Source: Vibrio ordalii ATCC 33509 (GTDB taxonomy: Bacteria; Pseudomonadota; Gammaproteobacteria; Enterobacterales; Vibrionaceae). Taken from it: DNA of 45,387 nt. The position numbers and the translations under genes are program-made. The notes under the pieces were generated by a model that searched no databases, was not told the DNA's origin, and saw only the letters and a list, made by a program, of their open reading frames with translations. This document shows, one piece after another, positions 37,445-45,387 of this stretch; the stretch's first letter is position 1; every line of letters begins with the position of its first letter. The stretch spans positions 1-45,387 of the forward strand of contig AEZC01000093.1 of NCBI GenBank assembly GCA_000257205.1. The letters are read 5' to 3'.

Positions 37445-40400
37445 TTACTCTTCGTCTTCTAGCTCGATGTTGATACCTAGCGAGCGGATCTCTTTCAGCA
37501 ATACGTTGAAAGACTCTGGCATGCCAGGTTCCATGCTATGGTTACCATCAACGATGTTCTTATACATCTTGGTACGACCGTTAACGTCATCTGACTTAAC
37601 AGTAAGCATTTCTTGTAGTGTATATGCAGCACCGTATGCTTCTAGTGCCCACACTTCCATCTCACCGAAACGCTGACCACCGAACTGAGCTTTACCACCA
37701 AGTGGTTGCTGAGTTACTAGGCTGTACGAACCTGTTGAACGAGCGTGCATCTTGTCATCAACAAGGTGGTTCAGTTTGAGCATATACATGTAACCGACAG
37801 TTACAGGACGCTCGAATGCATCACCAGTACGACCATCAAACAGTGTTAGCTGACCAGAAGTTGGTAGGTCGGCTAGGCTTAATAGTTCTTTGATTGATGC
37901 TTCTGACGCACCATCAAATACTGGAGTTGCAATCGGTAAACCACCACGAAGGTTGTTCACAAGAGTACGAACATCACCATCAGACAGAGCAGCAATATCT
38001 ACTTTCTGACGCGTATCGCCAAGATCATAAACCTTCTGTAAGAACTCACGCTGCTTAGACAGCTCTTGTTGTTCTTTAACCATTTGGTTGATCTTGTCAC
38101 CAATACCTTTTGCAGCCAGACCTAAGTGAACTTCAAGGATCTGACCGATGTTCATACGTGACGGTACACCTAGTGGGTTTAATACGATATCAACCGGCTG
38201 ACCGTTTTCATCGTAAGGCATGTCTTCAACAGGGTTGATCTTAGAGATTACACCCTTGTTACCGTGACGACCTGCCATCTTATCACCAGGCTGGATACGA
38301 CGTTTCACCGCTAGGTAAACTTTAACAATCTTCAGAACGCCAGGCGCTAGATCATCACCTTGAGTGATTTTGCGACGTTTCGCTTCGAACTTCTTATCGA
38401 AGTCAGCTTTTAGCTCATCCCACTGCTCAGCAAGCTGTTCAAGTTGAGATTGTAGCTCGTCGTTTTCTAGTGTTTGCTCTAGCCATTTCTTACGATCGAT
38501 CGCATCAAGCTTCGCTTCAGAATAGCCACCATTGATCAGTACAGCTTTCACACGCGCTAGTAGACCACCTTCAAGAATTTGGAACTCTTCAGTAAGGTCT
38601 TTCTTCGCTTCTTTTAGCTGCATGTGTTCAATTTCAAGCGCACGCTTGTCTTTCTCTACGCCATCGCGAGTGAAAACTTGAACATCGATAATGGTACCTG
38701 AAACAGAGTTTGGTACACGCAGTGACGTATCTTTAACATCAGAGGCTTTTTCACCGAAGATTGCACGTAGTAGCTTCTCTTCTGGAGTCAGCTGAGTTTC
38801 ACCTTTCGGCGTTACTTTACCAACTAGGATGTCACCACCCTTAACTTCAGCACCAATGTAAACGATACCTGACTCGTCTAGTTTAGACAGAGCCGATTCA
38901 CCTACGTTTGGAATATCCGCTGTGATCTCTTCAGAGCCCAGCTTAGTATCACGAGCCACACAAGAAAGTTCTTGGATGTGGATAGTCGTGAAACGGTCTT
39001 CTTGAACGACACGCTCAGAGACTAAGATCGAGTCTTCAAAGTTATAACCATTCCAAGGCATGAATGCGATACGCATGTTTTGGCCAAGCGCTAGCTCACC
39101 AAGGTCTGTTGAAGGACCATCAGCAAGGACATCACCGCGAGCTACAGGTTCACCTGGCATCACAGTAGGACGTTGGTTAATACATGTGTTTTGGTTCGAA
39201 CGTGTGTATTTAGTTAGGTTGTAGATGTCGATACCCGCTTCACCAGATACAAGTTCATCTTCATTAACTTTAACTACGATACGAGACGCATCAACTGACT
39301 GCACCATACCGCCACGTTTGGCAACGGCAGTTACACCAGAGTCAACCGCTACATTACGTTCGATACCAGTACCAACCAACGGCTTCTCAGCGCGTAACGT
39401 TGGAACCGCTTGACGTTGCATGTTCGCACCCATCAATGCACGGTTCGCATCATCGTGTTCTAGGAACGGGATAAGCGAAGCGGCGATTGATACGACCTGA
39501 TTGGTCGCAACGTCCATGTAGTCAACATGTTCACGAGGGTGAAGACCAGATTCACCTTTTTGACGAGCTGTGATCAGCTCATCTGCAAACGTACCTTCTT
39601 CAGTCAGAATGGCGTTTGCCTGCGCGATAACAAATTGACCTTCTTGGATAGCTGACAAGTAATCAACTTCATCAGTCACCACACCATCAACAACACGACG
39701 GTACGGAGTCTCAAGGAAACCATATTCGTTACAACGTGCAAATGCAGATAGTGAGTTAATTAGACCGATGTTCGGACCTTCTGGCGTTTCGATCGGACAT
39801 AGACGACCGTAGTGAGTTACGTGTACGTCACGTACCTCAAAGCCAGCACGCTCACGAGTTAGACCGCCAGGGCCCAATGCAGAAATACGACGTTTGTGCG
39901 TCACTTCTGAAAGTGGGTTGTTCTGGTCCATAAACTGAGAAAGCTGTGAAGAACCGAAGAATTCTTTAACGGCCGCAGAGATAGGCTTCGCATTGATCAA
40001 ATCTTGAGGCATGATCGCATCAAGATCGCCAAGGCTTAAGCGCTCTTTCACTGCACGTTCAACACGCACAAGACCTACGCGGAATTGGTTTTCAGCCATT
40101 TCACCAACAGAGCGAATACGACGGTTGCCAAGGTGGTCGATATCGTCCACTTCGCCAATGCCGTTACGAATGGCGATCAACTTCTTCATCACTTCGATGA
40201 TGTCAGTTTCGTCAAGCGTACCAAGCTCGCCGGCATCTTCACGCTCAATTGAGCTGTTGAACTTCATACGGCCTACTGTTGATAGGTCATAGCGTTCTTC
40301 TGAGAAGAATAGGCTTTCAAACAGCGATTCGGCTGCTTCTTTTGTTGGTGGCTCGCCAGGGCGCATCATGCGGTAGATTTCTACTAGCGCAGAAATACGA

Positions 40401-41473
40401 TCAACCGTACTGTCGATGCGCAGCGTCTCAGACACAAATGGACCATGATCAAGATCGTTCGTAAATAGAACTTCAAGTTTCTTATAGCCCGCTTGTGAAA
40501 GATTCGCTAATGCTTCCAAGCTAATTTCTTGGTTTGCGCTAACGATGACTTCACCAGTTGCTTCATTGACATAATCTTTAGAAGCGACTTTACCTACGAT
40601 GTACTCAACGGGTACTTCGATAAAATCAACGTTATCTTTTTCTAGTTGACGGATATGACGAGCCGTTACACGACGGCCTTTTTCGACATAAACGGTACCA
40701 TTTGCTTCAATATCAAATGACGCTGTTTCGCCACGCAGGCGCTCAGGTACCAACTCCATAAGAAGAGTTTGGTCTTTGACTTCAAACTTCACTTTTTCGA
40801 AGAACAGATCCAAGATCTCTTCTGTCGATTTACCAAGTGCACGAAGAATGATCGATGCTGGCAGTTTACGACGACGGTCAATACGTACATACAGGTTATC
40901 TTTTGGATCAAACTCAAAATCTAACCATGAACCACGGTAAGGAATAATACGTGCGTTATAAAGAACTTTACCTGATGAGTGAGTTTTACCCTTATCGCTG
41001 TCGAAGAATACGCCTGGGCTTCGGTGCAGCTGGGATACGATAACCCTCTCAGTACCATTAATTACGAAGGTACCATTGTCTGTCATGAGTGGAATTTCAC
41101 CCATGTAGACTTCTTGTTCTTTAATATCTTTTACAGTACCTGCTGGTGCGTCTTTATCAAAGATCACTAGGCGTAGTTTTACGCGTAGTGGCTTAGAATA
41201 AGTTACACCACGAATTTGACATTCTTTAACGTCAAAAACTGGCTCACCAAGACGATAGCTAACGTATTGCAGCTCAGAATTGCCGTTATAGCTCTGAATA
41301 GGAAATACAGAACGAAAAGCAGCCTCAAGACCGTATTGTCCTTCAGGATCCTGTTCGATAAACTTGTCGAACGAATCGAGCTGGATCGATAGCAGGTATG
41401 GAATGTCCAACACTTGTGGACGAGTACCAAAGTCCTTACGGATGCGCTTTTTCTCGGTATAAGAGTAAACCAT
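37445..41473 (-). CDS. rpoB: RNA polymerase beta subunit
   Basis: Second-largest RNA polymerase subunit, carrying the rifampicin pocket. It has 1342 residues. The cluster I region [25 protein letters not shown].. is wild type at the positions usually mutated in resistance (about 513-533). The C terminus ([39 protein letters not shown], read in pieces) matches the clamp anchor. It starts with ATG after GAGG. It is preceded by the rplL-rpoB attenuator. Confidence 0.98.
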   Translation of the reverse strand: MVYSYTEKKRIRKDFGTRPQVLDIPYLLSIQLDSFDKFIEQDPEGQYGLEAAFRSVFPIQSYNGNSELQYVSYRLGEPVFDVKECQIRGVTYSKPLRVKLRLVIFDKDAPAGTVKDIKEQEVYMGEIPLMTDNGTFVINGTERVIVSQLHRSPGVFFDSDKGKTHSSGKVLYNARIIPYRGSWLDFEFDPKDNLYVRIDRRRKLPASIILRALGKSTEEILDLFFEKVKFEVKDQTLLMELVPERLRGETASFDIEANGTVYVEKGRRVTARHIRQLEKDNVDFIEVPVEYIVGKVASKDYVNEATGEVIVSANQEISLEALANLSQAGYKKLEVLFTNDLDHGPFVSETLRIDSTVDRISALVEIYRMMRPGEPPTKEAAESLFESLFFSEERYDLSTVGRMKFNSSIEREDAGELGTLDETDIIEVMKKLIAIRNGIGEVDDIDHLGNRRIRSVGEMAENQFRVGLVRVERAVKERLSLGDLDAIMPQDLINAKPISAAVKEFFGSSQLSQFMDQNNPLSEVTHKRRISALGPGGLTRERAGFEVRDVHVTHYGRLCPIETPEGPNIGLINSLSAFARCNEYGFLETPYRRVVDGVVTDEVDYLSAIQEGQFVIAQANAILTEEGTFADELITARQKGESGLHPREHVDYMDVATNQVVSIAASLIPFLEHDDANRALMGANMQRQAVPTLRAEKPLVGTGIERNVAVDSGVTAVAKRGGMVQSVDASRIVVKVNEDELVSGEAGIDIYNLTKYTRSNQNTCINQRPTVMPGEPVARGDVLADGPSTDLGELALGQNMRIAFMPWNGYNFEDSILVSERVVQEDRFTTIHIQELSCVARDTKLGSEEITADIPNVGESALSKLDESGIVYIGAEVKGGDILVGKVTPKGETQLTPEEKLLRAIFGEKASDVKDTSLRVPNSVSGTIIDVQVFTRDGVEKDKRALEIEHMQLKEAKKDLTEEFQILEGGLLARVKAVLINGGYSEAKLDAIDRKKWLEQTLENDELQSQLEQLAEQWDELKADFDKKFEAKRRKITQGDDLAPGVLKIVKVYLAVKRRIQPGDKMAGRHGNKGVISKINPVEDMPYDENGQPVDIVLNPLGVPSRMNIGQILEVHLGLAAKGIGDKINQMVKEQQELSKQREFLQKVYDLGDTRQKVDIAALSDGDVRTLVNNLRGGLPIATPVFDGASEASIKELLSLADLPTSGQLTLFDGRTGDAFERPVTVGYMYMLKLNHLVDDKMHARSTGSYSLVTQQPLGGKAQFGGQRFGEMEVWALEAYGAAYTLQEMLTVKSDDVNGRTKMYKNIVDGNHSMEPGMPESFNVLLKEIRSLGINIELEDEE

Positions 41474-41668
41474 GGGGTTCCTCAGCTCGCTGATAAGTGA
41501 CCCAAACTGCCCACCAATTATTCAAAAATAAAAGGTCATTGGACAGTGACTAACAGCTGTTTACTGTAGTAACACAACATCATCTAAAAATGATAGTTTG
41601 TGTGCTTTTGCACGAGTATAAGCGTCTAAACAGCGGGAAAATTCACCCATACCCTACAGCGCAAAAAG

Positions 41669-41692
41669 GCCGGTGGTCAATAAACCACCAGC
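41669..41692 (-). terminator. rplL-rpoB attenuator
   Basis: 9-bp stem (41669-41677 with 41684-41692, core GGTGGT/ACCACC, one G-U, loop of 6) followed, read leftward, by CTTTTTGCG. It lies 34 bases after rplL in a 252-base spacer with no gene. In E. coli the same place holds a partial terminator that lowers rpoBC relative to rplJL; that role is inferred here. Confidence 0.8.
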
Positions 41693-41725
41693 CATTAGCC
41701 TTACGGCTAAGAAATTAAGTAATAA

Positions 41726-42091
41726 TTACTTAACTTCAACAGTCGCACCAGCTTCTTCTAGCTCTTTCTTAAGTGCGTCAGCTTCTGCTTGAGAAACGGC
41801 TTCTTTAATTGCAGCTGGAGCGCCGTCAACTAGAGCTTTAGCTTCTTTAAGACCTAGGCCAGTTGCGCCACGTACTGCTTTGATTACAGATACTTTGTTT
41901 GCGCCAGCAGCAGTTAGGATTACGTCGAATTCAGTTTGCTCTTCAACAGCTGCTGCTGCTGGGCCACCTGCAACTACTGCAGCTGCAGCAGAAACACCGA
42001 ACTTCTCTTCCATAGCAGAGATAAGTTCAACAACTTGCATTACAGACATTTCTGCAACTGCATCTAGGATTTGCTCGTTAGTAATAGACAT
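41726..42091 (-). CDS. rplL: 50S ribosomal protein L7/L12
   Basis: Multicopy stalk protein that recruits translation GTPases. It has 121 residues: N-terminal dimer domain ([18 protein letters not shown]), Ala/Gly/Val-rich hinge near 35-50, and C-terminal domain with [20 protein letters not shown] and [15 protein letters not shown]. It starts with ATG, 60 bases after rplJ. Confidence 0.98.
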   Translation of the reverse strand: MSITNEQILDAVAEMSVMQVVELISAMEEKFGVSAAAAVVAGGPAAAAVEEQTEFDVILTAAGANKVSVIKAVRGATGLGLKEAKALVDGAPAAIKEAVSQAEADALKKELEEAGATVEVK

Positions 42092-42151
42092 AACAATTCT
42101 CTTTTAAGTCAACAATAAGTTTATTTAGCAAACAATAAAAAGCAATGCGAA

Positions 42152-42640
42152 TTACGCAGCTTCTTTTTGATCGCGGATAGCAGCGATAGTACGTACCAGC
42201 TTGCCAGCAGAAGCTTCTTTCATGCACATCATTAGGCGTGCGATTGCTTCGTCGTAAGTTGGTAGTGTCGCTAGTAGTTCAGCGTCAGTTAGTGCGCCTT
42301 CAAATGCAGCTGCTTTGATTTCAAAGTGCTTGTTCTCTCTAGCGAAGTCTTTAAAAAGACGCGCTGCAGCACCTGGATGCTCGTTAGAGAATGCGATCAA
42401 AGTAGGACCTACGAATACGTCTTGTAGACATTCGTAAGCTGTGCCTTCCACTGCGCGACGTGCTAGAGTATTACGAACAACTCTCATGTAAACACCCGCT
42501 TCACGAGCTTGTTTACGTAGAGAAGTCATCGCGCCTACTTGAACGCCACGAGAGTCAGCAACAACTGCAGAAAGTGCACCACTGGCCGCTTCGTTGACTT
42601 CAGCAACAATTGCTTGTTTGTCTTGAAGGTTTAAAGCCAT
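42152..42640 (-). CDS. rplJ: 50S ribosomal protein L10
   Basis: Base of the L7/L12 stalk, and in complex with L7/L12 the translational repressor of its own mRNA. It has 162 residues from the ATG at 42638-42640 ([15 protein letters not shown]), preceded by GGAG; the frame stays open 15 codons upstream but that part does not match the family. Conserved [17 protein letters not shown] and [10 protein letters not shown] are seen. Confidence 0.97.
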   Translation of the reverse strand: MALNLQDKQAIVAEVNEAASGALSAVVADSRGVQVGAMTSLRKQAREAGVYMRVVRNTLARRAVEGTAYECLQDVFVGPTLIAFSNEHPGAAARLFKDFARENKHFEIKAAAFEGALTDAELLATLPTYDEAIARLMMCMKEASAGKLVRTIAAIRDQKEAA

Positions 42641-42918
42641 CTTGGATTTACTCCTGGTTGTCGTTACACCACTCACTATTATCACAACAGTGAGAGTTAT
42701 TTCGGTGCAGTCCCAGAAGAAAGTTTATCTATTAAAAATAAAGTCTGCTTTCTGTCAGTTCGGGCACCATCTACGTAGGTACGATTAAGTTATTTATCAT
42801 AAAGAGAAATAACGCCTACGGTCTTGGACGGAGACTGGGTCATAGTTCAAAGAACTAAATTCAGCCCCAACCACAAATATTAGGCGCAGAATTATACATA
42901 AATTCCGCACCTAATCAA
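42641..42918 (-). promoter_or_regulatory. rplJL-rpoBC promoter and L10 leader
   Basis: Read leftward: -35 TTGATT (42913-42918), 16-bp spacer, perfect -10 TATAAT (42891-42896), GC-rich discriminator TCTGCGCC. A 240-base leader follows, containing a 6-bp hairpin close to the rplJ ribosome binding site (42672-42677 with 42689-42694). A long structured leader here is the known target of L10-(L7/L12) autoregulation in gammaproteobacteria; I infer the same function. Confidence 0.75.
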
Positions 42919-42926
42919 ATGTATTA

Positions 42927-43628
42927 TTACGCTTTAGCGCTTAGCGTGTTCTGATCAACAGCAACACCAGCACCCATGGTAGTAGAAATGCTCACTTTCT
43001 TCAGGTAAGTACCCTTAGCAGAAGAAGGTTTCGCTTTCTTAAGCGCAACTAAAAGAGCTTCTAAGTTCTCTTGCAGTTGGCTAGTTTCGAAAGAAACTTT
43101 ACCGATAGTTGTATGGATGATGCCGTTTTTATCGTTACGGTAACGAACCTGACCCGCTTTAGCATTCTTAACCGCTTCAGCAACGTTAGGAGTTACAGTA
43201 CCAACTTTAGGGTTTGGCATTAGGCCGCGAGGACCAAGAATGGTACCTAGTTGACCTACAACGCGCATTGCATCTGGAGAAGCAACAACAACGTCAAAGT
43301 TCATTTCGCCTTTTTTCACTAGCTCAGCTAGATCTTCCATACCCACTAAATCTGCACCTGCAGCTTTAGCTGCTTCAGCGTTTGCACCTTGAGTGAACAC
43401 TGCTACACGTACTTCACGACCTGTACCGTGTGGTAGTACAGTTGCACCACGTACGTTTTGGTCAGATTTACGAGCATCAATGCCAAGGTTCACAGCAACG
43501 TCTACAGACTCAACGAATTTGGCCGTTGCAAGTTCTTTAAGAAGAGCTACAGCTTCGTTGATTTCGTATTCTTTAGTTGCGTCAACTTTCTCACGAATAG
43601 TGCGCATACGCTTAGTTAGTTTTGCCAT
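42927..43628 (-). CDS. rplA: 50S ribosomal protein L1
   Basis: L1-stalk protein that helps release deacylated tRNA and represses its own operon. It has 233 residues: [14 protein letters not shown] at the start, [28 protein letters not shown], and [15 protein letters not shown] near 128-142. It lies 4 bases after rplK, so it is translationally coupled. The rplJ promoter begins right after its stop codon. Confidence 0.98.
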   Translation of the reverse strand: MAKLTKRMRTIREKVDATKEYEINEAVALLKELATAKFVESVDVAVNLGIDARKSDQNVRGATVLPHGTGREVRVAVFTQGANAEAAKAAGADLVGMEDLAELVKKGEMNFDVVVASPDAMRVVGQLGTILGPRGLMPNPKVGTVTPNVAEAVKNAKAGQVRYRNDKNGIIHTTIGKVSFETSQLQENLEALLVALKKAKPSSAKGTYLKKVSISTTMGAGVAVDQNTLSAKA

Positions 43629-43632
43629 GATA

Positions 43633-44061
43633 TTAACCCTCTACCACTAGGCCCATTGAACGAGCAGTACCCGCAATAGAACGCTTCATCGCTTCAATGT
43701 CAGCACCAGTCATGTCAGCCGCTTTTGCTTCTGCGATTTCCTGGATTTGAGCATCAGTGACCGTGCCCACTTTTTCAGTGTTTGGACGGCCTGAACCAGA
43801 CTTGATGCCTGCAGCTTTCTTCAGAAGAACAGCCGCTGGAGCAGTCTTAGTTACGAACGTGAAAGAACGGTCGCTGTATACAGTGATAACAACTGGAGTA
43901 GGCAAGCCTTTCTCCATTGATTCTGTTCTTGCGTTAAACGCTTTACAGAATTCCATGATGTTAACACCACGTTGACCTAGTGCAGGACCAACTGGTGGAC
44001 TTGGGTTCGCCATACCAGATGCAACTTGCAACTTGATATAAGCTTCAACTTTCTTAGCCAT
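43633..44061 (-). CDS. rplK: 50S ribosomal protein L11
   Basis: GTPase-centre protein needed for RelA activation on stalled ribosomes. It has 142 residues from the ATG at 44059-44061 ([13 protein letters not shown]); the frame runs eight codons further upstream without similarity. The Pro-rich switch [21 protein letters not shown] is intact, as is the RNA-binding C-terminal domain. Confidence 0.97.
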   Translation of the reverse strand: MAKKVEAYIKLQVASGMANPSPPVGPALGQRGVNIMEFCKAFNARTESMEKGLPTPVVITVYSDRSFTFVTKTAPAAVLLKKAAGIKSGSGRPNTEKVGTVTDAQIQEIAEAKAADMTGADIEAMKRSIAGTARSMGLVVEG

Positions 44062-44177
44062 GATATTTCCTAAATGTGGGTACAAACGCCAATCAACTGA
44101 TCAGCTCCCCGGTTACTTTGTCATAAAGACGTGTAAATAAGGCGCGAAATTATAATCACATTTCACGCTCTTAACAA
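44062..44177 (-). promoter_or_regulatory. rplKA promoter and leader
   Basis: Read leftward: -35 TTGTTA (44172-44177), 17-bp spacer, perfect -10 TATAAT (44149-44154), GC-rich discriminator TTCGCGCC, with start near 44142. The roughly 80-base leader holds a GGGGAGCTGATCAG-type structured segment close to rplK that is a candidate L1 binding site, by analogy with E. coli feedback control. Confidence 0.75.
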
Positions 44178-44194
44178 CTCTAAAAGGTGTTTTT

Positions 44195-44743
44195 TTAATC
44201 AACCTTATCGACTTGGCCAAACTCAAGCTCAACAGGAGTTGCACGACCAAAGATAGAAACTGATACTTTAATGCGGCTTTTATCGTAATCCACTTCTTCA
44301 ACGGTACCATTGAAATCAGCAAAGGGACCTTCGTTAACACGAACCACTTCACCTGCTTCAAACATCGTCTTAGGACGCGGAGCTTCGCTCGCTTTCTCTA
44401 GACGGTTAAGAATCGCATCCGCTTCTTTGTCGGTAATAGGAGCTGGGCGATCAGAGGTTCCACCGATGAAACCCATTACACGAGGAACGCTACGCACTAA
44501 GTGCCAGGACTCATCATTCATGAGCATCTGTACCAATACATAGCCAGGGAAGAACTTGCGCTCACTTTTACGGCGTTGACCTGCACGCATTTCAACAACT
44601 TCTTCTGTTGGAACAAGAACTTCACCGAAGAATTCTTCCATTGCGTGCATCTTGATATGCTCACGCAGCGATTGCGCCACGCGGCCTTCAAATCCAGAGA
44701 AGGCTTGAACTACATACCAGCGTTTTTTAGGAGCTTCACTCAT
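44195..44743 (-). CDS. nusG: Transcription elongation/termination factor NusG
   Basis: Binds RNA polymerase and links it to Rho or to ribosomal S10. It has 182 residues: NGN domain (about 8-120; [38 protein letters not shown]) and a C-terminal KOW domain (about 130-180; [21 protein letters not shown]). It follows secE by 12 bases. Confidence 0.98.
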   Translation of the reverse strand: MSEAPKKRWYVVQAFSGFEGRVAQSLREHIKMHAMEEFFGEVLVPTEEVVEMRAGQRRKSERKFFPGYVLVQMLMNDESWHLVRSVPRVMGFIGGTSDRPAPITDKEADAILNRLEKASEAPRPKTMFEAGEVVRVNEGPFADFNGTVEEVDYDKSRIKVSVSIFGRATPVELEFGQVDKVD

Positions 44744-44755
44744 GTATTAAACCCT

Positions 44756-45136
44756 CTATACCCCAGTCACAAAAGCGACAAGACGAACCATTATGCCGTC
44801 AATGCCCCACAGTGCTAGAGCCATTACGATACTTACAGCTAAAACGATTAGTGTTGTTTGCATAGTTTCTTGGCGTGTTGGCCACACCACTTTACGAACT
44901 TCCATACGAGATTCGCGCGCAAACACTATCGCCGCTTTTCCTTTTGTGGTTGTCGCAGCAACACCGAGTGCTGCAATAATCAGCGCAACCACACCTGCAG
45001 CACGAAGTACTACAGACATTTCACCATACAGGTAATTACCCACAACAGCGGCGGCTAACAGAGCAAAAGTGACAATCCACTTAAATGTGTCTGCTGCACT
45101 TGAGCTATCAGGAATTTCAGCATTGTTTGCTTTCAT
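44756..45136 (-). CDS. secE: Preprotein translocase subunit SecE
   Basis: Essential clamp subunit of the SecYEG channel. It has 126 residues from the ATG at 45134-45136 ([11 protein letters not shown]), with an AGGTTGG ribosome binding site. Three hydrophobic helices are present (about 20-38, 44-62, 98-118), the three-helix form seen in enterics, with the conserved amphipathic [16 protein letters not shown] before the last helix. Operon with nusG. I see no convincing promoter in the 177 bases upstream. Confidence 0.95.
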   Translation of the reverse strand: MKANNAEIPDSSSAADTFKWIVTFALLAAAVVGNYLYGEMSVVLRAAGVVALIIAALGVAATTTKGKAAIVFARESRMEVRKVVWPTRQETMQTTLIVLAVSIVMALALWGIDGIMVRLVAFVTGV

Positions 45137-45313
45137 AAACCAACCTGTTACAAGTCTTAACATAGACGACAACAACCCCGCTGTTGCAGGGCAAATCCAT
45201 AGTATAAGTAAAGTTACCTATACATACTCATCAAGACAGAGAGACTTCTATCTTAAATCCTTTGCACTGGCTCTATCGACCAACAAATCGACAACGACCA
45301 AATTTAGCGCAGA

Positions 45314-45335
45314 AAAAAGGCATCAAATGATGCCC
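45314..45335 (-). terminator. Terminator upstream of secE
   Basis: 6-bp stem (GGCATC 45320-45325 with GATGCC 45330-45335, 4-base loop), read leftward followed by T6. It ends a leftward unit whose gene lies beyond the window edge, expected from synteny to be tufB or an adjacent tRNA. The rest of 45137-45387 holds nothing I can identify. Confidence 0.8.
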
Positions 45336-45387
45336 TTTTTAGTAGTTGTTAGTCAAATACTATTCGTATTTAAACGGCTAAATCAGC

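Noticed and set aside
37445..41473. Possible rifampicin-resistance substitution in rpoB.
   Set aside because: Cluster I residues read as wild type for the family.

Overview
This window is a stretch of a gammaproteobacterial main chromosome. It is almost certainly from a Vibrio close to the V. cholerae group. The evidence is the gene order (fusA-rpsG-rpsL-tusBCD-yheO-fkpA / slyX / hflC-hflK-hflX-hfq-miaA-mutL-amiB-tsaE / queG / tRNA array / orn / rsgA-psd / gpmI-envC / hemE-nudC / rsd / rpoC-rpoB-rplL-rplJ-rplA-rplK-nusG-secE), the short 88-residue Hfq, and protein sequences that read as Vibrio throughout. The species cannot be fixed from the sequence alone. Nearly everything is core genome: there are no phage genes, insertion sequences, integron parts or CRISPR arrays.

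Layout. Positions 1-3350 hold the str operon (fusA, rpsG, rpsL, all leftward) with its own promoter, and the window starts just upstream of where tufA should begin. Positions 3421-6150 carry the tusBCD tRNA 2-thiolation relay genes, the regulator yheO and the periplasmic isomerase fkpA. A rightward pair (WD40 lipoprotein, slyX) follows. Positions 7565-16947 are a long leftward superoperon (yjeT, hflC, hflK, hflX, hfq, miaA, mutL, amiB, tsaE), diverging from queG. Positions 18296-19890 hold a 557-base gene-free region rich in DnaA-box-like sites, then a leftward tRNA operon made of two tRNA-Gly(GCC), two initiator tRNA-fMet and four decayed tRNA-Gly derivatives. Orn and rsgA diverge at 20.5 kb. 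The rightward block to 28.4 kb holds psd, two transporters, gpmI and envC. A leftward block follows (DHH protein, TetR regulator, hemE, nudC), then rsd, and finally the leftward RNA polymerase and ribosomal-protein operon to secE.

Functional themes. Translation and transcription machinery frame both ends. The middle joins tRNA supply and modification (tRNA-Gly/fMet, MiaA, TsaE, QueG, TusBCD), RNA regulation (Hfq), RNA turnover and ribosome GTPases (Orn, RsgA, HflX), envelope quality control and cell separation (HflKC, FkpA, AmiB with its activator EnvC) and mismatch repair (MutL).

Most noteworthy observations: (1) a cluster of two perfect inverted and four near-perfect DnaA boxes between queG and the tRNA-Gly genes, the place where E. 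coli carries datA; (2) exact 96-bp tandem tRNA-Gly-derived elements carrying an inserted hairpin in the T arm; (3) an apparent unannotated Hfq-type small RNA of about 70 nt between hemE and nudC; (4) a Tyr codon where Hfq has its nearly invariant proximal-face Asp9; (5) a compensatory base-pair change between the two initiator tRNA copies; (6) a probable decayed chemotaxis-receptor tail between two transporter genes.
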